The notes under the pieces: model-generated | The model's database searches: none | Told to the model about the DNA's origin: nothing | What the model saw: only the letters and a program-made list of their open reading frames with translations | Made by a program: the position numbers and the translations under genes | In this document: positions 1 through 6,781 of the stretch, one piece after another | How the letters are laid out: the number at the start of each line of letters is the position of its first letter | Numbering within the stretch: position 1 is the first letter of the stretch | Source of the DNA: Syntrophomonas sp. | GTDB lineage: Bacteria; Bacillota; Syntrophomonadia; Syntrophomonadales; Syntrophomonadaceae | DNA: 58,336 nucleotides | Direction: 5' to 3' | Assembly (NCBI RefSeq): GCF_028707975.1 | Contig: NZ_JAQVZX010000007.1 | Location: 1-58,336, forward strand

Positions 1-163
1 GTCGCTTTTAATGTTGCACCCTGCGGGCACTTCTGATGCTCCCTTTGGTCGCTTTTAATGTTGCACCCTGCGGGCACTTCTGATGCTCCCTTTGGTCGCT
101 TTTAATGTTGCTGAGCGGTATATTTTATGCAAACGAATGCATATTAATAAGTTTTTGCACTAA
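1..163 (+). repeat. Right-hand fragment of MITE-like element with 47-bp tandem units
   Basis: Two complete 47-bp units (1-47, 48-94) and the start of a third (95) each begin with the linker GTCGCTTTTAATGTTG. The rest is the right end of the element family, with a GCTGAGCGGTATA motif, an AT-rich stretch and a degenerate terminus AGTTTTTGCAC near 161. The element continues off the left edge, so its full size is unknown. The same linker and end sequence recur in the copy at 812-1100. Bases 164-374 hold no recognisable gene. Confidence 0.8.
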
Positions 164-374
164 AGGAATAATTAACTTCAAGTCGAATTAAAACTATAAC
201 AATGACCTTATTAATATCCAGCGCAATTATAGTCCAGAACATTACCGGTAATATCTGTTAATCAGGTTAATATTACTATAGTTGCCAAAAAACACTGAGC
301 TCGCCAAACAATCAAAGCTCTTACCAGTCTCAAACGATTGGGAGAGATTTTTGTTCCGGGGGAGGGACTTTACA

Positions 375-800
375 ATGAATGAATTGTTAAAAACCCTCTA
401 CAAAGATATATTGCAGCAGGTAATGGTACTGGAATCCTGCAAAAAGGAGCTTAGCATCCAAATCCTTTTAACCAGAGACTTAACAGGCCGACTGGACTTA
501 ATATTGCGATTTTTAGGCTACGACCTGGATAAACATGAACTTTTGGAACATGCAGCCGTACTTGCCATCTCCAACCAGGAAGAATCCATAGTTGAGGATC
601 TGGAAAAACTCTATGCTTATATTGAAGGTAATGATTTAATCCAGAAAATTAGGGATGAAATCAAATTTATGCAAAGATTTATAAAAACTATCAATAAGGC
701 TATAAAGCATCCTAATTTGAGAACTTTTTATGAAAGACGGATGGTTCAGGAAATCAGTAAATATGTTCTAGAGCAAGCCAGGCTATATAGTGCCATTTAA
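375..800 (+). CDS. Hypothetical protein, 141 aa
   Basis: I do not recognise the family. The frame is open from a TTG at 282, but ATG 375 lies 8 nt behind a strong SD (GGGGGAGGG), so I start there. The product is predicted to be largely alpha-helical, rich in Leu, Glu, Lys and Ile. It has no transmembrane segment or signal peptide and only one cysteine (residue 22). It reads as a small soluble helical-bundle protein. It is isolated, with a repeat element on each side, so context gives no function. It is real on the strength of its SD and normal codon use, but its role is unknown. Confidence 0.6.
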   Translation: MNELLKTLYKDILQQVMVLESCKKELSIQILLTRDLTGRLDLILRFLGYDLDKHELLEHAAVLAISNQEESIVEDLEKLYAYIEGNDLIQKIRDEIKFMQRFIKTINKAIKHPNLRTFYERRMVQEISKYVLEQARLYSAI

Positions 801-811
801 TTTACATTTGA

Positions 812-1100
812 TTCCCCTGCAAAAAACCCTTTTTGTTGCATAAGGGTTGCATGAATATAAAAAACGCTGGTGAAGGTGAAAGCGGGCGTTCGAAGACCGC
901 CCTTACAATGCCTTGCAGTCGCTATTAAGGTTGTTGCGCCTGATTCGGAACGACACGGGGGTCGTTCCCTAAATACCCTGCGATCGCTATAATGGTTGCA
1001 CCCTGCGGGCACTTCTGGTGCTCCCTTCGGTCGCTATTAAGGTTGCTTAGCGGTATAAATATGCACACTAATGCATATTTATTACTTTTTGCAGTGACAT
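812..1100 (+). repeat. Full-length MITE-like element, about 290 bp, three linkers
   Basis: This is the largest complete copy. The left end is CCTGCAAAAAACCC followed by a small TTGCATAAGGGTTGCAT motif; the right end is ACTTTTTGCAGTGACAT. Inside are linkers GTCGCTATTAAGGTTG at 918-933 and 1030-1045, with a variant at 983-998. They separate hairpin cassettes, of which the clearest is GGAACGAC (947-954) pairing with GTCGTTCC (961-968). Short open frames across it follow the repeat, not coding constraint. No transposase gene is present, so movement would need help in trans. Confidence 0.85.
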
Positions 1101-1171
1101 TAAATTTAAAACTAGAGAGCAATTGCTGGGGTACTCCGGTCGAGCTCAGCTTGACTATTGTGATAAATTAT

Positions 1172-1258
1172 AACGAGGTGAAATATGTCCCCCGCTTCTT
1201 TAAGCGGTCGGGTTCCTATTAACAAAGCAGGCGGCGGGTTTTAATCCCCCACCTCGTT
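1172..1258 (+). other. Nested inverted repeat upstream of dapB
   Basis: AACGAGGTG (1172-1180) is perfectly complementary to CACCTCGTT (1250-1258). Inside is a second perfect hairpin, CCGCTT/AAGCGG (1192-1207), with further C-rich and G-rich tracts. The whole could fold as one RNA structure ahead of dapB, or it could be a transposon-end remnant, since similar C-rich hairpins end many IS200/IS605-type elements. No lysine-riboswitch core is visible. The rest of 1101-1340 holds only the dapB SD (GGGAGG near 1330). Confidence 0.45.
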
Positions 1259-1340
1259 GCAGCGGTGTGTTGAAATTGCTCCGCAGTTTCTTCAGATGCT
1301 TAAATATAGGATTTTTGGATAGCATGCGGGAGGTTTTATT

Positions 1341-2141
1341 ATGAAGCAAAAGGCCAGGGTAATAGTAGCGGGGGCTCTGGGGAAAATGGGCAAGGAAACA
1401 CTTAAAGCTATTGCCGGGGACGAGGAACTTGAGCTGATAGCTGCGGTGGATCTTAAGGCCAAAGGAGAAAATATTGCCGACTTAATGGGCATGGTTGGAT
1501 TGGATATAAACCTGGAAAACGACCTCGACCTGGTTTTGGAAAGGTTCAGGCCAGATGTAATGGTGGACTTTACCAATCCCCAGGCGGTCTTTAATAACGC
1601 TAGAAGCGCTTTGAAAAAAGGAGTGCGCTGTGTAATTGGAACAACGGGCTTAAACGAAATAGAAATCAAAGAACTGGAGAGGCTGGCAGGAGAAAAGCAG
1701 GTGGGGGCAGCCATTATCCCTAACTTTGCTATTGGGGCCGTATTGATGATGAAGTTTGCCAGTGAAGCGGCCAAGTACTTTCCTGAGGTGGAAATTATAG
1801 AGCTGCACCATGATCAAAAAATGGATGCCCCTTCTGGTACTGCCATAAAAACCGCCGAAATGATAAATCAGAATCGACCCTTGAGGCCGCCCAGAAATGT
1901 TCGGGAATTTGAGAAAATAGCTGGTTGCCGTGGGGGAGATCTGGGCCAGGTAAGGATTCATAGTGTACGCTTACCAGGTTTAATCGCTCACCAGGAAGTG
2001 ATTTTCGGAGGCGCCGGCCAGGGCCTCAAAATCAGGCACGATTCATTTGATAGAGCTGGTTTTATGCCCGGTGTAGTGATGGTAGTCAAGAAAATACTCC
2101 ACTGCAAGGAACTGGTCTATGGTATGGAGAATTTTCTCTAA
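1341..2141 (+). CDS. dapB: 4-hydroxy-tetrahydrodipicolinate reductase
   Basis: DapB makes tetrahydrodipicolinate, a precursor of lysine and meso-diaminopimelate, by NAD(P)H-dependent reduction of the DapA product in the cytoplasm. The 266-aa length is normal. The N-terminal Rossmann motif GALGKMG is at residues 11-17. The signature HHDQKMDAPSGTA near residues 155-168 carries the catalytic His pair and the substrate-binding Lys. ATG 1341 has a GGGAGG SD. The gene stands apart from asd and dapA, separated by the dipicolinate synthase pair, and is followed by a terminator, so it is probably its own transcription unit. Confidence 0.96.
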   Translation: MKQKARVIVAGALGKMGKETLKAIAGDEELELIAAVDLKAKGENIADLMGMVGLDINLENDLDLVLERFRPDVMVDFTNPQAVFNNARSALKKGVRCVIGTTGLNEIEIKELERLAGEKQVGAAIIPNFAIGAVLMMKFASEAAKYFPEVEIIELHHDQKMDAPSGTAIKTAEMINQNRPLRPPRNVREFEKIAGCRGGDLGQVRIHSVRLPGLIAHQEVIFGGAGQGLKIRHDSFDRAGFMPGVVMVVKKILHCKELVYGMENFL

Positions 2142-2185
2142 GTTCAGTTCTTATATCTCAAATTGTATATTAAAGTGAGTTGCGA

Positions 2186-2232
2186 AAAGGCTATAGTCTG
2201 CTTAGCTCAGCTGTAGCCTTCTTTCGTTTTCT
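2186..2232 (+). terminator. Probable terminator after dapB
   Basis: AAGGCTATAG (2187-2196) pairs with CTGTAGCCTT (2211-2220) with one mismatch. A T-rich stretch (CTTTCGTTTT) follows. This would end dapB transcription and separate it from dpaA. Confidence 0.6.
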
Positions 2233-2300
2233 GACTCTACTGCAAAAAAACTAGTGGTTGTGTCCCCCGGGCATGGGAGGTTGTTAATTCAAATCCCCTT
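2233..2300 (+). repeat. Junction of a MITE end and a second-family repeat tail
   Basis: GACTCTACTGCAAAAAAAC (2233-2251) is a solo left terminus of the CACTGCAAAAA family. It runs directly into a C/G-rich block, GTGGTTGTGTCCCCCGGGC, which matches the tail of the second repeat family at about 6528-6565. The two families abut here without spacer. Confidence 0.55.
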
Positions 2301-2327
2301 AAACAGCCCTGGCTTATTAAGACAAGC

Positions 2328-2354
2328 ACCACTGTTATGGCAAATACATATAAT
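2328..2354 (+). promoter_or_regulatory. Candidate mother-cell sigma (E/K) promoter for dpaA
   Basis: CATATAAT (2347-2354) fits the CATANNNT -10 of SigE/SigK promoters. An AC dinucleotide (2328-2329) lies 17 bp upstream, as in SigK promoters. Transcription would start near 2361 and cover the GTG start of dpaA. SpoVF is a late mother-cell operon in Bacillus, which fits. Such short motifs occur by chance, so this is suggestive only. Confidence 0.35.
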
Positions 2355-2399
2355 GCTATTGATTGTGGCTACAGAATTATCCCAAAGGAGGACTTAAGG

Positions 2400-3314
2400 G
2401 TGAGTTCGCTGCTTTCGGGAAAAAGAATTGCTGTTCTGGGTGGAGATGACCGGGAGCTAATTCTGATATCTGAACTGGTAAAAAGGGGAGCCATTTTAAA
2501 AGTTGCTGGCTTTCCCAGTTCCAAATTATGCGATGGAGCTTCTGCTGTTAATAGCGTAGAAGACGCTTGCCGGGATGCAAAAGTCGTGATATTACCTCTG
2601 CCAGGAACCAGCTTGGAAGGAATTATTCGTGCTGTCTATGCCGGGGGCGAGCTTAAGCTTAGCGAAAAGGCGGTGGCCGTTTTAGCAGATAATGCTCTGC
2701 TTATTATTGGTTCAGCCCGTCCTTTTCTCAAGGAGTGGGTAAGAAAGTATAGTCTGCGGCTCATAGAAATTACCGAGATGGATGATATCGCCATAATGAA
2801 TTCCATTCCAACTGCCGAGGGAGCCATTCAGATAGCCATGGAAGAAAGCAAGATTACGATCCACGGGAGCAGGAGTTTAATTATTGGTTTTGGTCGCATT
2901 GCGATTACTCTTGCACGCACCCTCCGGGCTCTGGGTTCAGATGTTACGGTGGTGGCAAGAAATGAAGGGCAAATGGCCAGGGCCTATGAAATGGGCTGTA
3001 AAAGAGCCCATTACTCAGAATTAACCACAGCTATAAGTAATAGTAATTTTGTTTTTAACACTGTTCCCAGCATGGTGCTAAGCAAAAGTGTCTTAAGACA
3101 GGCCAATTGCGATGCCTTAATCATTGACCTGGCTACCCAGCCCGGAGGGACTGACTTCGAAGCAGCGAATGAATATGGTTTTAAAGCAATTCTAGCCCCC
3201 GGGCTTCCGGGTAAGGTGGCACCGATTTCGGCGGGTAAGATTCTGGCCGAACTGGTTCCGCGTTTAATAATAAAAGAGCTAGGTAAAATGGGGCAGAACC
3301 TGGTTTTGGAGTAA
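2400..3314 (+). CDS. dpaA: Dipicolinate synthase subunit A
   Basis: DpaA (SpoVFA), with the flavoprotein DpaB, oxidises the DapA product to dipicolinic acid, which fills the spore core during sporulation. I start at GTG 2400 because AAAGGAGG lies 8 nt upstream and the family begins with the first Rossmann strand (GKRIAVLGGDDREL). The upstream ATG 2337 has no SD and sits before a likely promoter. The product is 304 aa. An N-terminal dinucleotide fold (residues 1-130) is followed by a second Rossmann domain with IIGFGRIA near residue 160, as in NAD-dependent dehydrogenases. DpaB follows after 16 bases. Confidence 0.93.
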   Translation: MSSLLSGKRIAVLGGDDRELILISELVKRGAILKVAGFPSSKLCDGASAVNSVEDACRDAKVVILPLPGTSLEGIIRAVYAGGELKLSEKAVAVLADNALLIIGSARPFLKEWVRKYSLRLIEITEMDDIAIMNSIPTAEGAIQIAMEESKITIHGSRSLIIGFGRIAITLARTLRALGSDVTVVARNEGQMARAYEMGCKRAHYSELTTAISNSNFVFNTVPSMVLSKSVLRQANCDALIIDLATQPGGTDFEAANEYGFKAILAPGLPGKVAPISAGKILAELVPRLIIKELGKMGQNLVLE

Positions 3315-3330
3315 AGAGGAGGTGGCAAAA

Positions 3331-3927
3331 GTGCAAAAGACCCGTTTAAGGGGAGTCAGAATAGGAGTGGTTCTGACCGGTTCCCATTGTACCACTGCCG
3401 AGGTGCTCCCTCAGATCAAGAATCTTAAAGAGGAAGGAGCCGATATTTATCCGGTGTTTTCCTACACAGTAAACGAGGTGGATAATCGTTTCTATAAAGT
3501 AAATGATTTAAAAAATGAAATAAAGGAAATAACTGATCGACCTTTAATTAATAGCATTGTTGGGGCTGAACCAATCGGACCGCAAAGGTTGTTGGATATT
3601 GTGGTAGTTATGCCGGCAACGGGTAACACCATCGCCAAGCTTGCCAATGGAATTGTTGACACCCCGGCTTTAATGGCAGTGAAAGGCCAGTTAAGGAACC
3701 AGAGACCGGTGGTAATTGCTCTATCAACTAATGATGCTTTAGGTATAAATGCAAAGAATATAGGGATGCTGATCAACATGAAAAACATATTCTTTGTTCC
3801 ATTCCGGCAGGATAGCCCACTGGAAAAGGTTAATTCGCTGGTTGCTTGTATGGATAAGGTGGTTGATACGATTGTCTATGCTTTACAGGGTAAACAAATA
3901 CAGCCAGTTCTCCTTGGCCCGATTTGA
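3331..3927 (+). CDS. dpaB: Dipicolinate synthase subunit B (flavoprotein)
   Basis: DpaB (SpoVFB) is the flavoprotein partner of DpaA in dipicolinic acid synthesis in the mother cell. The 198-aa product has the flavoprotein-family fold: VLTGSHCTT near residue 15 for phosphate binding and VVMPATGNTIAKLANGI in the middle. GTG 3331 is chosen over the in-frame GTG 3322 because AGGAGG (3317-3322) is 8 nt before 3331 and overlaps 3322. It is cotranscribed with dpaA. The order dpaA-dpaB-asd-dapA matches Bacillus subtilis except that dapG, an aspartokinase, is missing. Confidence 0.92.
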   Translation: MQKTRLRGVRIGVVLTGSHCTTAEVLPQIKNLKEEGADIYPVFSYTVNEVDNRFYKVNDLKNEIKEITDRPLINSIVGAEPIGPQRLLDIVVVMPATGNTIAKLANGIVDTPALMAVKGQLRNQRPVVIALSTNDALGINAKNIGMLINMKNIFFVPFRQDSPLEKVNSLVACMDKVVDTIVYALQGKQIQPVLLGPI

Positions 3928-3982
3928 TCTTTTATAAAAACCCGATTTGCTGGTTGGCTTTATTACAATCACCCCATTGTCC

Positions 3983-4012
3983 TTGAGAATAGAAGAGGTA
4001 TTGTGCTAAAAT
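3983..4012 (+). promoter_or_regulatory. Candidate SigA promoter for asd-dapA
   Basis: TTGAGA (3983-3988) and TAAAAT (4007-4012) are separated by 18 bp, each one or two bases off consensus. This would let vegetative asd-dapA be transcribed independently of the sporulation pair upstream. Confidence 0.45.
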
Positions 4013-4043
4013 ACAGAATAACATTTAACGGGAGGCAGGATTT

Positions 4044-5060
4044 GTGGCAAAGGGAGTTAGACTTGCAATTGTAGGAGCAACAGGCGCCGTAGGACAGGAA
4101 ATGATGAAGATTCTGGAAGAACGAGAGTTTAAAGTGGAGGAACTAATTTGCCTGGCTGACCCTCGTGAAGAAGGAAACAAAGTGAGATTCAGAGATGAAG
4201 TTCTTACGGTAAGAGCAGTTAATGCTGAAGCATTTAAGCAGGCAGATCTGGCGTTATTTGCTGTTAATACTGATATAAGTAAGGCTCTGGCTCCACTAGC
4301 CCGGGAGAATAATTGCCTGGTAATTGATAATAGTTATGCCTTTAGGTTGGAGGAAAATGTGCCTCTGGTGGTTCCTGAGGTAAACTCGGAAGATATTGCC
4401 AAGCATCAAGGGATTATTGCTAACCCTAATTGCTCTACCACAATAATGGTTGTGGCAATTAACCCTATTCATCAGGCAGCTCGGCTGAAAAGGGTTTTGG
4501 TTTCGACCTACCAGGCAGTTTCCGGAGCGGGAAAAGCTGGAATTGACGAGCTTGATCAGCATGTTCGGGACTATTTGGCTGGAGAAGACATGGTTCCAGA
4601 GGTTTTCCAGCATCCAATAGCCTTTAACCTTATACCTCATATTGATGATTTTATGCCGGATAATTATACCCGCGAAGAAATGAAACTAGTCTGGGAGACC
4701 CGCAAGATAATGCATGCTCCAGATCTGAAGATTGCTGCTACAGCAGTTAGAGTTCCGGTATTTAGAAGCCATTCCGAATCCATTAGTGTGGAGACGGAAA
4801 CTCCACTTAAGGTGGAGGATGTTAAAATGATTTTCTCCCAGGCCCCCGGAATAGTTTTGCAGGATCAACCGGAAAATAAACTTTATCCTATGCCCCTTTA
4901 TACTTCTAACAAGGATGAAGTTTATGTAGGTAGGATTAGGCAGGACTTGTCTTTAGATAATGGTATTCTTTTTTGGGTGGTGGCCGACCAGATTCGAAAA
5001 GGTGCAGCTACTAATGCCATACAAATAGCGGAAATAGTGGTTAGAGATAGTCTTTATTAA
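4044..5060 (+). CDS. asd: Aspartate-semialdehyde dehydrogenase
   Basis: Asd reduces aspartyl phosphate to aspartate semialdehyde with NADPH, feeding lysine, diaminopimelate, methionine and threonine synthesis and, in this locus, dipicolinate. The 338-aa length is typical. The NADP-binding motif GATGAVGQ is at residues 11-18. The catalytic Cys130 lies in NPNCSTT, and a conserved VPVFRSHSES holds the substrate Arg and catalytic His near residue 240. The start is GTG 4044 behind GGGAGG. It is followed 19 bases later by dapA, the next enzyme in the pathway. Confidence 0.95.
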   Translation: MAKGVRLAIVGATGAVGQEMMKILEEREFKVEELICLADPREEGNKVRFRDEVLTVRAVNAEAFKQADLALFAVNTDISKALAPLARENNCLVIDNSYAFRLEENVPLVVPEVNSEDIAKHQGIIANPNCSTTIMVVAINPIHQAARLKRVLVSTYQAVSGAGKAGIDELDQHVRDYLAGEDMVPEVFQHPIAFNLIPHIDDFMPDNYTREEMKLVWETRKIMHAPDLKIAATAVRVPVFRSHSESISVETETPLKVEDVKMIFSQAPGIVLQDQPENKLYPMPLYTSNKDEVYVGRIRQDLSLDNGILFWVVADQIRKGAATNAIQIAEIVVRDSLY

Positions 5061-5079
5061 ATTGGATGGTGGTGAAGAA

Positions 5080-5958
5080 ATGTCAGCTCCCCGCTTAATG
5101 ACAGCCATGATTACTCCCTATGGGGATAATTTGGAGGTAAACCTTTCTCGGGCGGTTAAACTGGCTGAATACCTTTATGAAAATGGTAGTGAAGGTATTG
5201 TTGTTTGCGGTACAACCGGAGAATCCCCGGTTCTCAGTGCTGATGAAAAACTGCAGCTATTTACCGCAGTAAAAGAAAAAATGGGGGATAAGATTCCAAT
5301 ATGGGCAGGTACCGGGTCAAATTATACTGATTATTCGATTGATCTTAGTCGTAAGGCGGAAAAGACTGGAGTAGACGGAATCATGCTGGTTACTCCTTAT
5401 TATAATAAACCCAGCCAGGAAGGCCTTTACCAGCACTTCAAAGCCATTGCCGGCAGTGTTTCCTTGCCAGTGATGCTTTACAATGTCCCGGGACGCACGA
5501 GTTGCAACCTGCTTCCAGAGACGGTTAAGAGGCTGGCGGCTATTGATAATATTGTAGCTATCAAAGAAGCCAGCGGTAATATGGATCAGGTTTCTTTATT
5601 GAAGAATCTGCTTGGAGAAGATATCTTAATATACTCCGGAGATGACTCACTTACTCTTCCGATGCTGGCTTTGGGCGCTCATGGGGTGGTTAGCATTGCT
5701 TCCCATCTGGTGGGTAAGAGAATGAAGGAAATGATTGATGCTTTTATCTGTGGCGACAACAAAGCGGCAGCGTCGATTCATGGGCAGCTCTTTCCCTTAT
5801 TCAAAGCTTTATTTGTTACTACCAATCCTATACCTCTCAAGGAAGCCTTGAACATGTTGGGAATGAGGGTTGGTGGCTTTAGATTGCCTCTGACAGCTGC
5901 CGGAGAAGATGAAAAGAAGTTAATAAAAGATGTATTGCTCCAGTACCATTTATTATAA
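5080..5958 (+). CDS. dapA: 4-hydroxy-tetrahydrodipicolinate synthase
   Basis: DapA condenses pyruvate with aspartate semialdehyde, the committed step to lysine, diaminopimelate and dipicolinate. Starting at ATG 5080 behind GGTGGTGAA gives 292 aa, the family norm; TTG 5062 in frame has no SD. Lys162 (IKEASGNMD) forms the Schiff base with pyruvate. Tyr134 in YNVPGRT and the threonines of GTTGES (44-49) complete the proton relay. It is the last gene of the unit, followed by a strong hairpin terminator. Confidence 0.95.
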   Translation: MSAPRLMTAMITPYGDNLEVNLSRAVKLAEYLYENGSEGIVVCGTTGESPVLSADEKLQLFTAVKEKMGDKIPIWAGTGSNYTDYSIDLSRKAEKTGVDGIMLVTPYYNKPSQEGLYQHFKAIAGSVSLPVMLYNVPGRTSCNLLPETVKRLAAIDNIVAIKEASGNMDQVSLLKNLLGEDILIYSGDDSLTLPMLALGAHGVVSIASHLVGKRMKEMIDAFICGDNKAAASIHGQLFPLFKALFVTTNPIPLKEALNMLGMRVGGFRLPLTAAGEDEKKLIKDVLLQYHLL

Positions 5959-6074
5959 GGCTGGAATAAATTATAATTGCAGGGGCATTTTGCACTATGG
6001 ATGATTACATAAATTAGCCGGTTTAGGCCATCCAGCTTGGAGCAAGTGTTTTTATTTCATCAAAATAGATTTTC

Positions 6075-6130
6075 AGTTGCAAACAAGGGTAGATTAATAT
6101 ATCTACCCTTGTTTGCAACTTCTTTTCGTT
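6075..6130 (+). terminator. Strong terminator after dapA
   Basis: A 19-bp perfect stem (6075-6093 with 6102-6120, around AGTTGCAAACAAGGG) has an 8-nt AT loop and is followed by TCTTTTCGTT. It is one of the longest perfect hairpins in the window. It closes the asd-dapA unit. Confidence 0.75.
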
Positions 6131-6183
6131 AAAGAAATTGCTGGACAAGAATCAGGCGGTACTCCTTAATTTAAGTATTTATT

Positions 6184-6366
6184 GATGTCACTGCAAAAAG
6201 TAATAAATATGCCTTAGTGTGCATAAATATACTGCTCAGCAACCTTAAAAGCGACCGCAAAGCATTGTAAGGGCGGTCTTCGACCGCCCGCCTTTACCTT
6301 CGCCAACGCTCGTTTTGTATATTCACGCAACCCTTATGCAACAAAAAGGGTTTTTTGCAGTGGAGT
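6184..6366 (-). repeat. MITE-like element, 183 bp, inverted orientation
   Basis: Read on + it starts TGATGTCACTGCAAAAAG and ends GGGTTTTTTGCAGTGGAGT, the reverse of the copy at 812-1100. It has a single linker (6240-6255, complement form) and one cassette, a perfect hairpin GGGCGGTC/GACCGCCC (6271-6289). Compared with the 290-bp copy, two cassette-plus-linker modules are absent. Confidence 0.85.
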
Positions 6367-6452
6367 CTTTATTGAGTTGTATCAGGCACTGTAAAAGGTT
6401 ATAATTAAATTGAACGATTTGGACGGTATTTTAGGTAATCTGAGCATTAGTA

Positions 6453-6565
6453 AGAAAAGTGAGGAGTGAGGGGTTAAGTTTTTTTACTACATCTTACTAT
6501 TCAATAGCCTAAAACTCACTTTTCATCAGTAGTTGTGGCCCCCGGCCATGGGGGGGGTTAATACG
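6453..6565 (+). repeat. Second repeat family, best copy
   Basis: GAAAAGTGAG (6454-6463) and CTCACTTTTC (6515-6524) form a perfect 10-bp inverted repeat. A tail of alternating C and G runs (6528-6560) follows. Related sequence occurs at 2252-2300, inverted near 25690-25732, inverted at 53750-53825, and weakly at 57372-57415. It has no coding capacity. The remaining 6566-6781 up to rnjA shows nothing I can name. Confidence 0.6.
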
Positions 6566-6781
6566 AATTATCTATGGTAAATGGCATTAGGTTCGGTGCT
6601 GTTAATGCTTTTGTTAATTACATAAGGATATTTGAAGGGGTTTTAGTTAAGCCTAATTAGCTTGACGGGTTTAGATAAGATCACAAAACATTTTTAGGAA
6701 ATTAAGCGATTCTAATCCTTACTGTAATTGTGCGGCTGTTGCGGAACGATTTAAAAAGTTGAATATGAAGAGGGTGTTTTG

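Noticed and set aside
1-120. CRISPR array from the 47-bp direct repeats
   Set aside because: The whole unit repeats, there are no unique spacers, and no cas genes are near.
797-1222. Open frames on both strands over the repeat element
   Set aside because: They follow the repeat and its stem-loops, have no SD, and encode no known domain.
1101-1340. Lysine riboswitch upstream of dapB
   Set aside because: The conserved AGAGGNGC-type core and the expected five-helix layout are not visible; only a nested hairpin is present.
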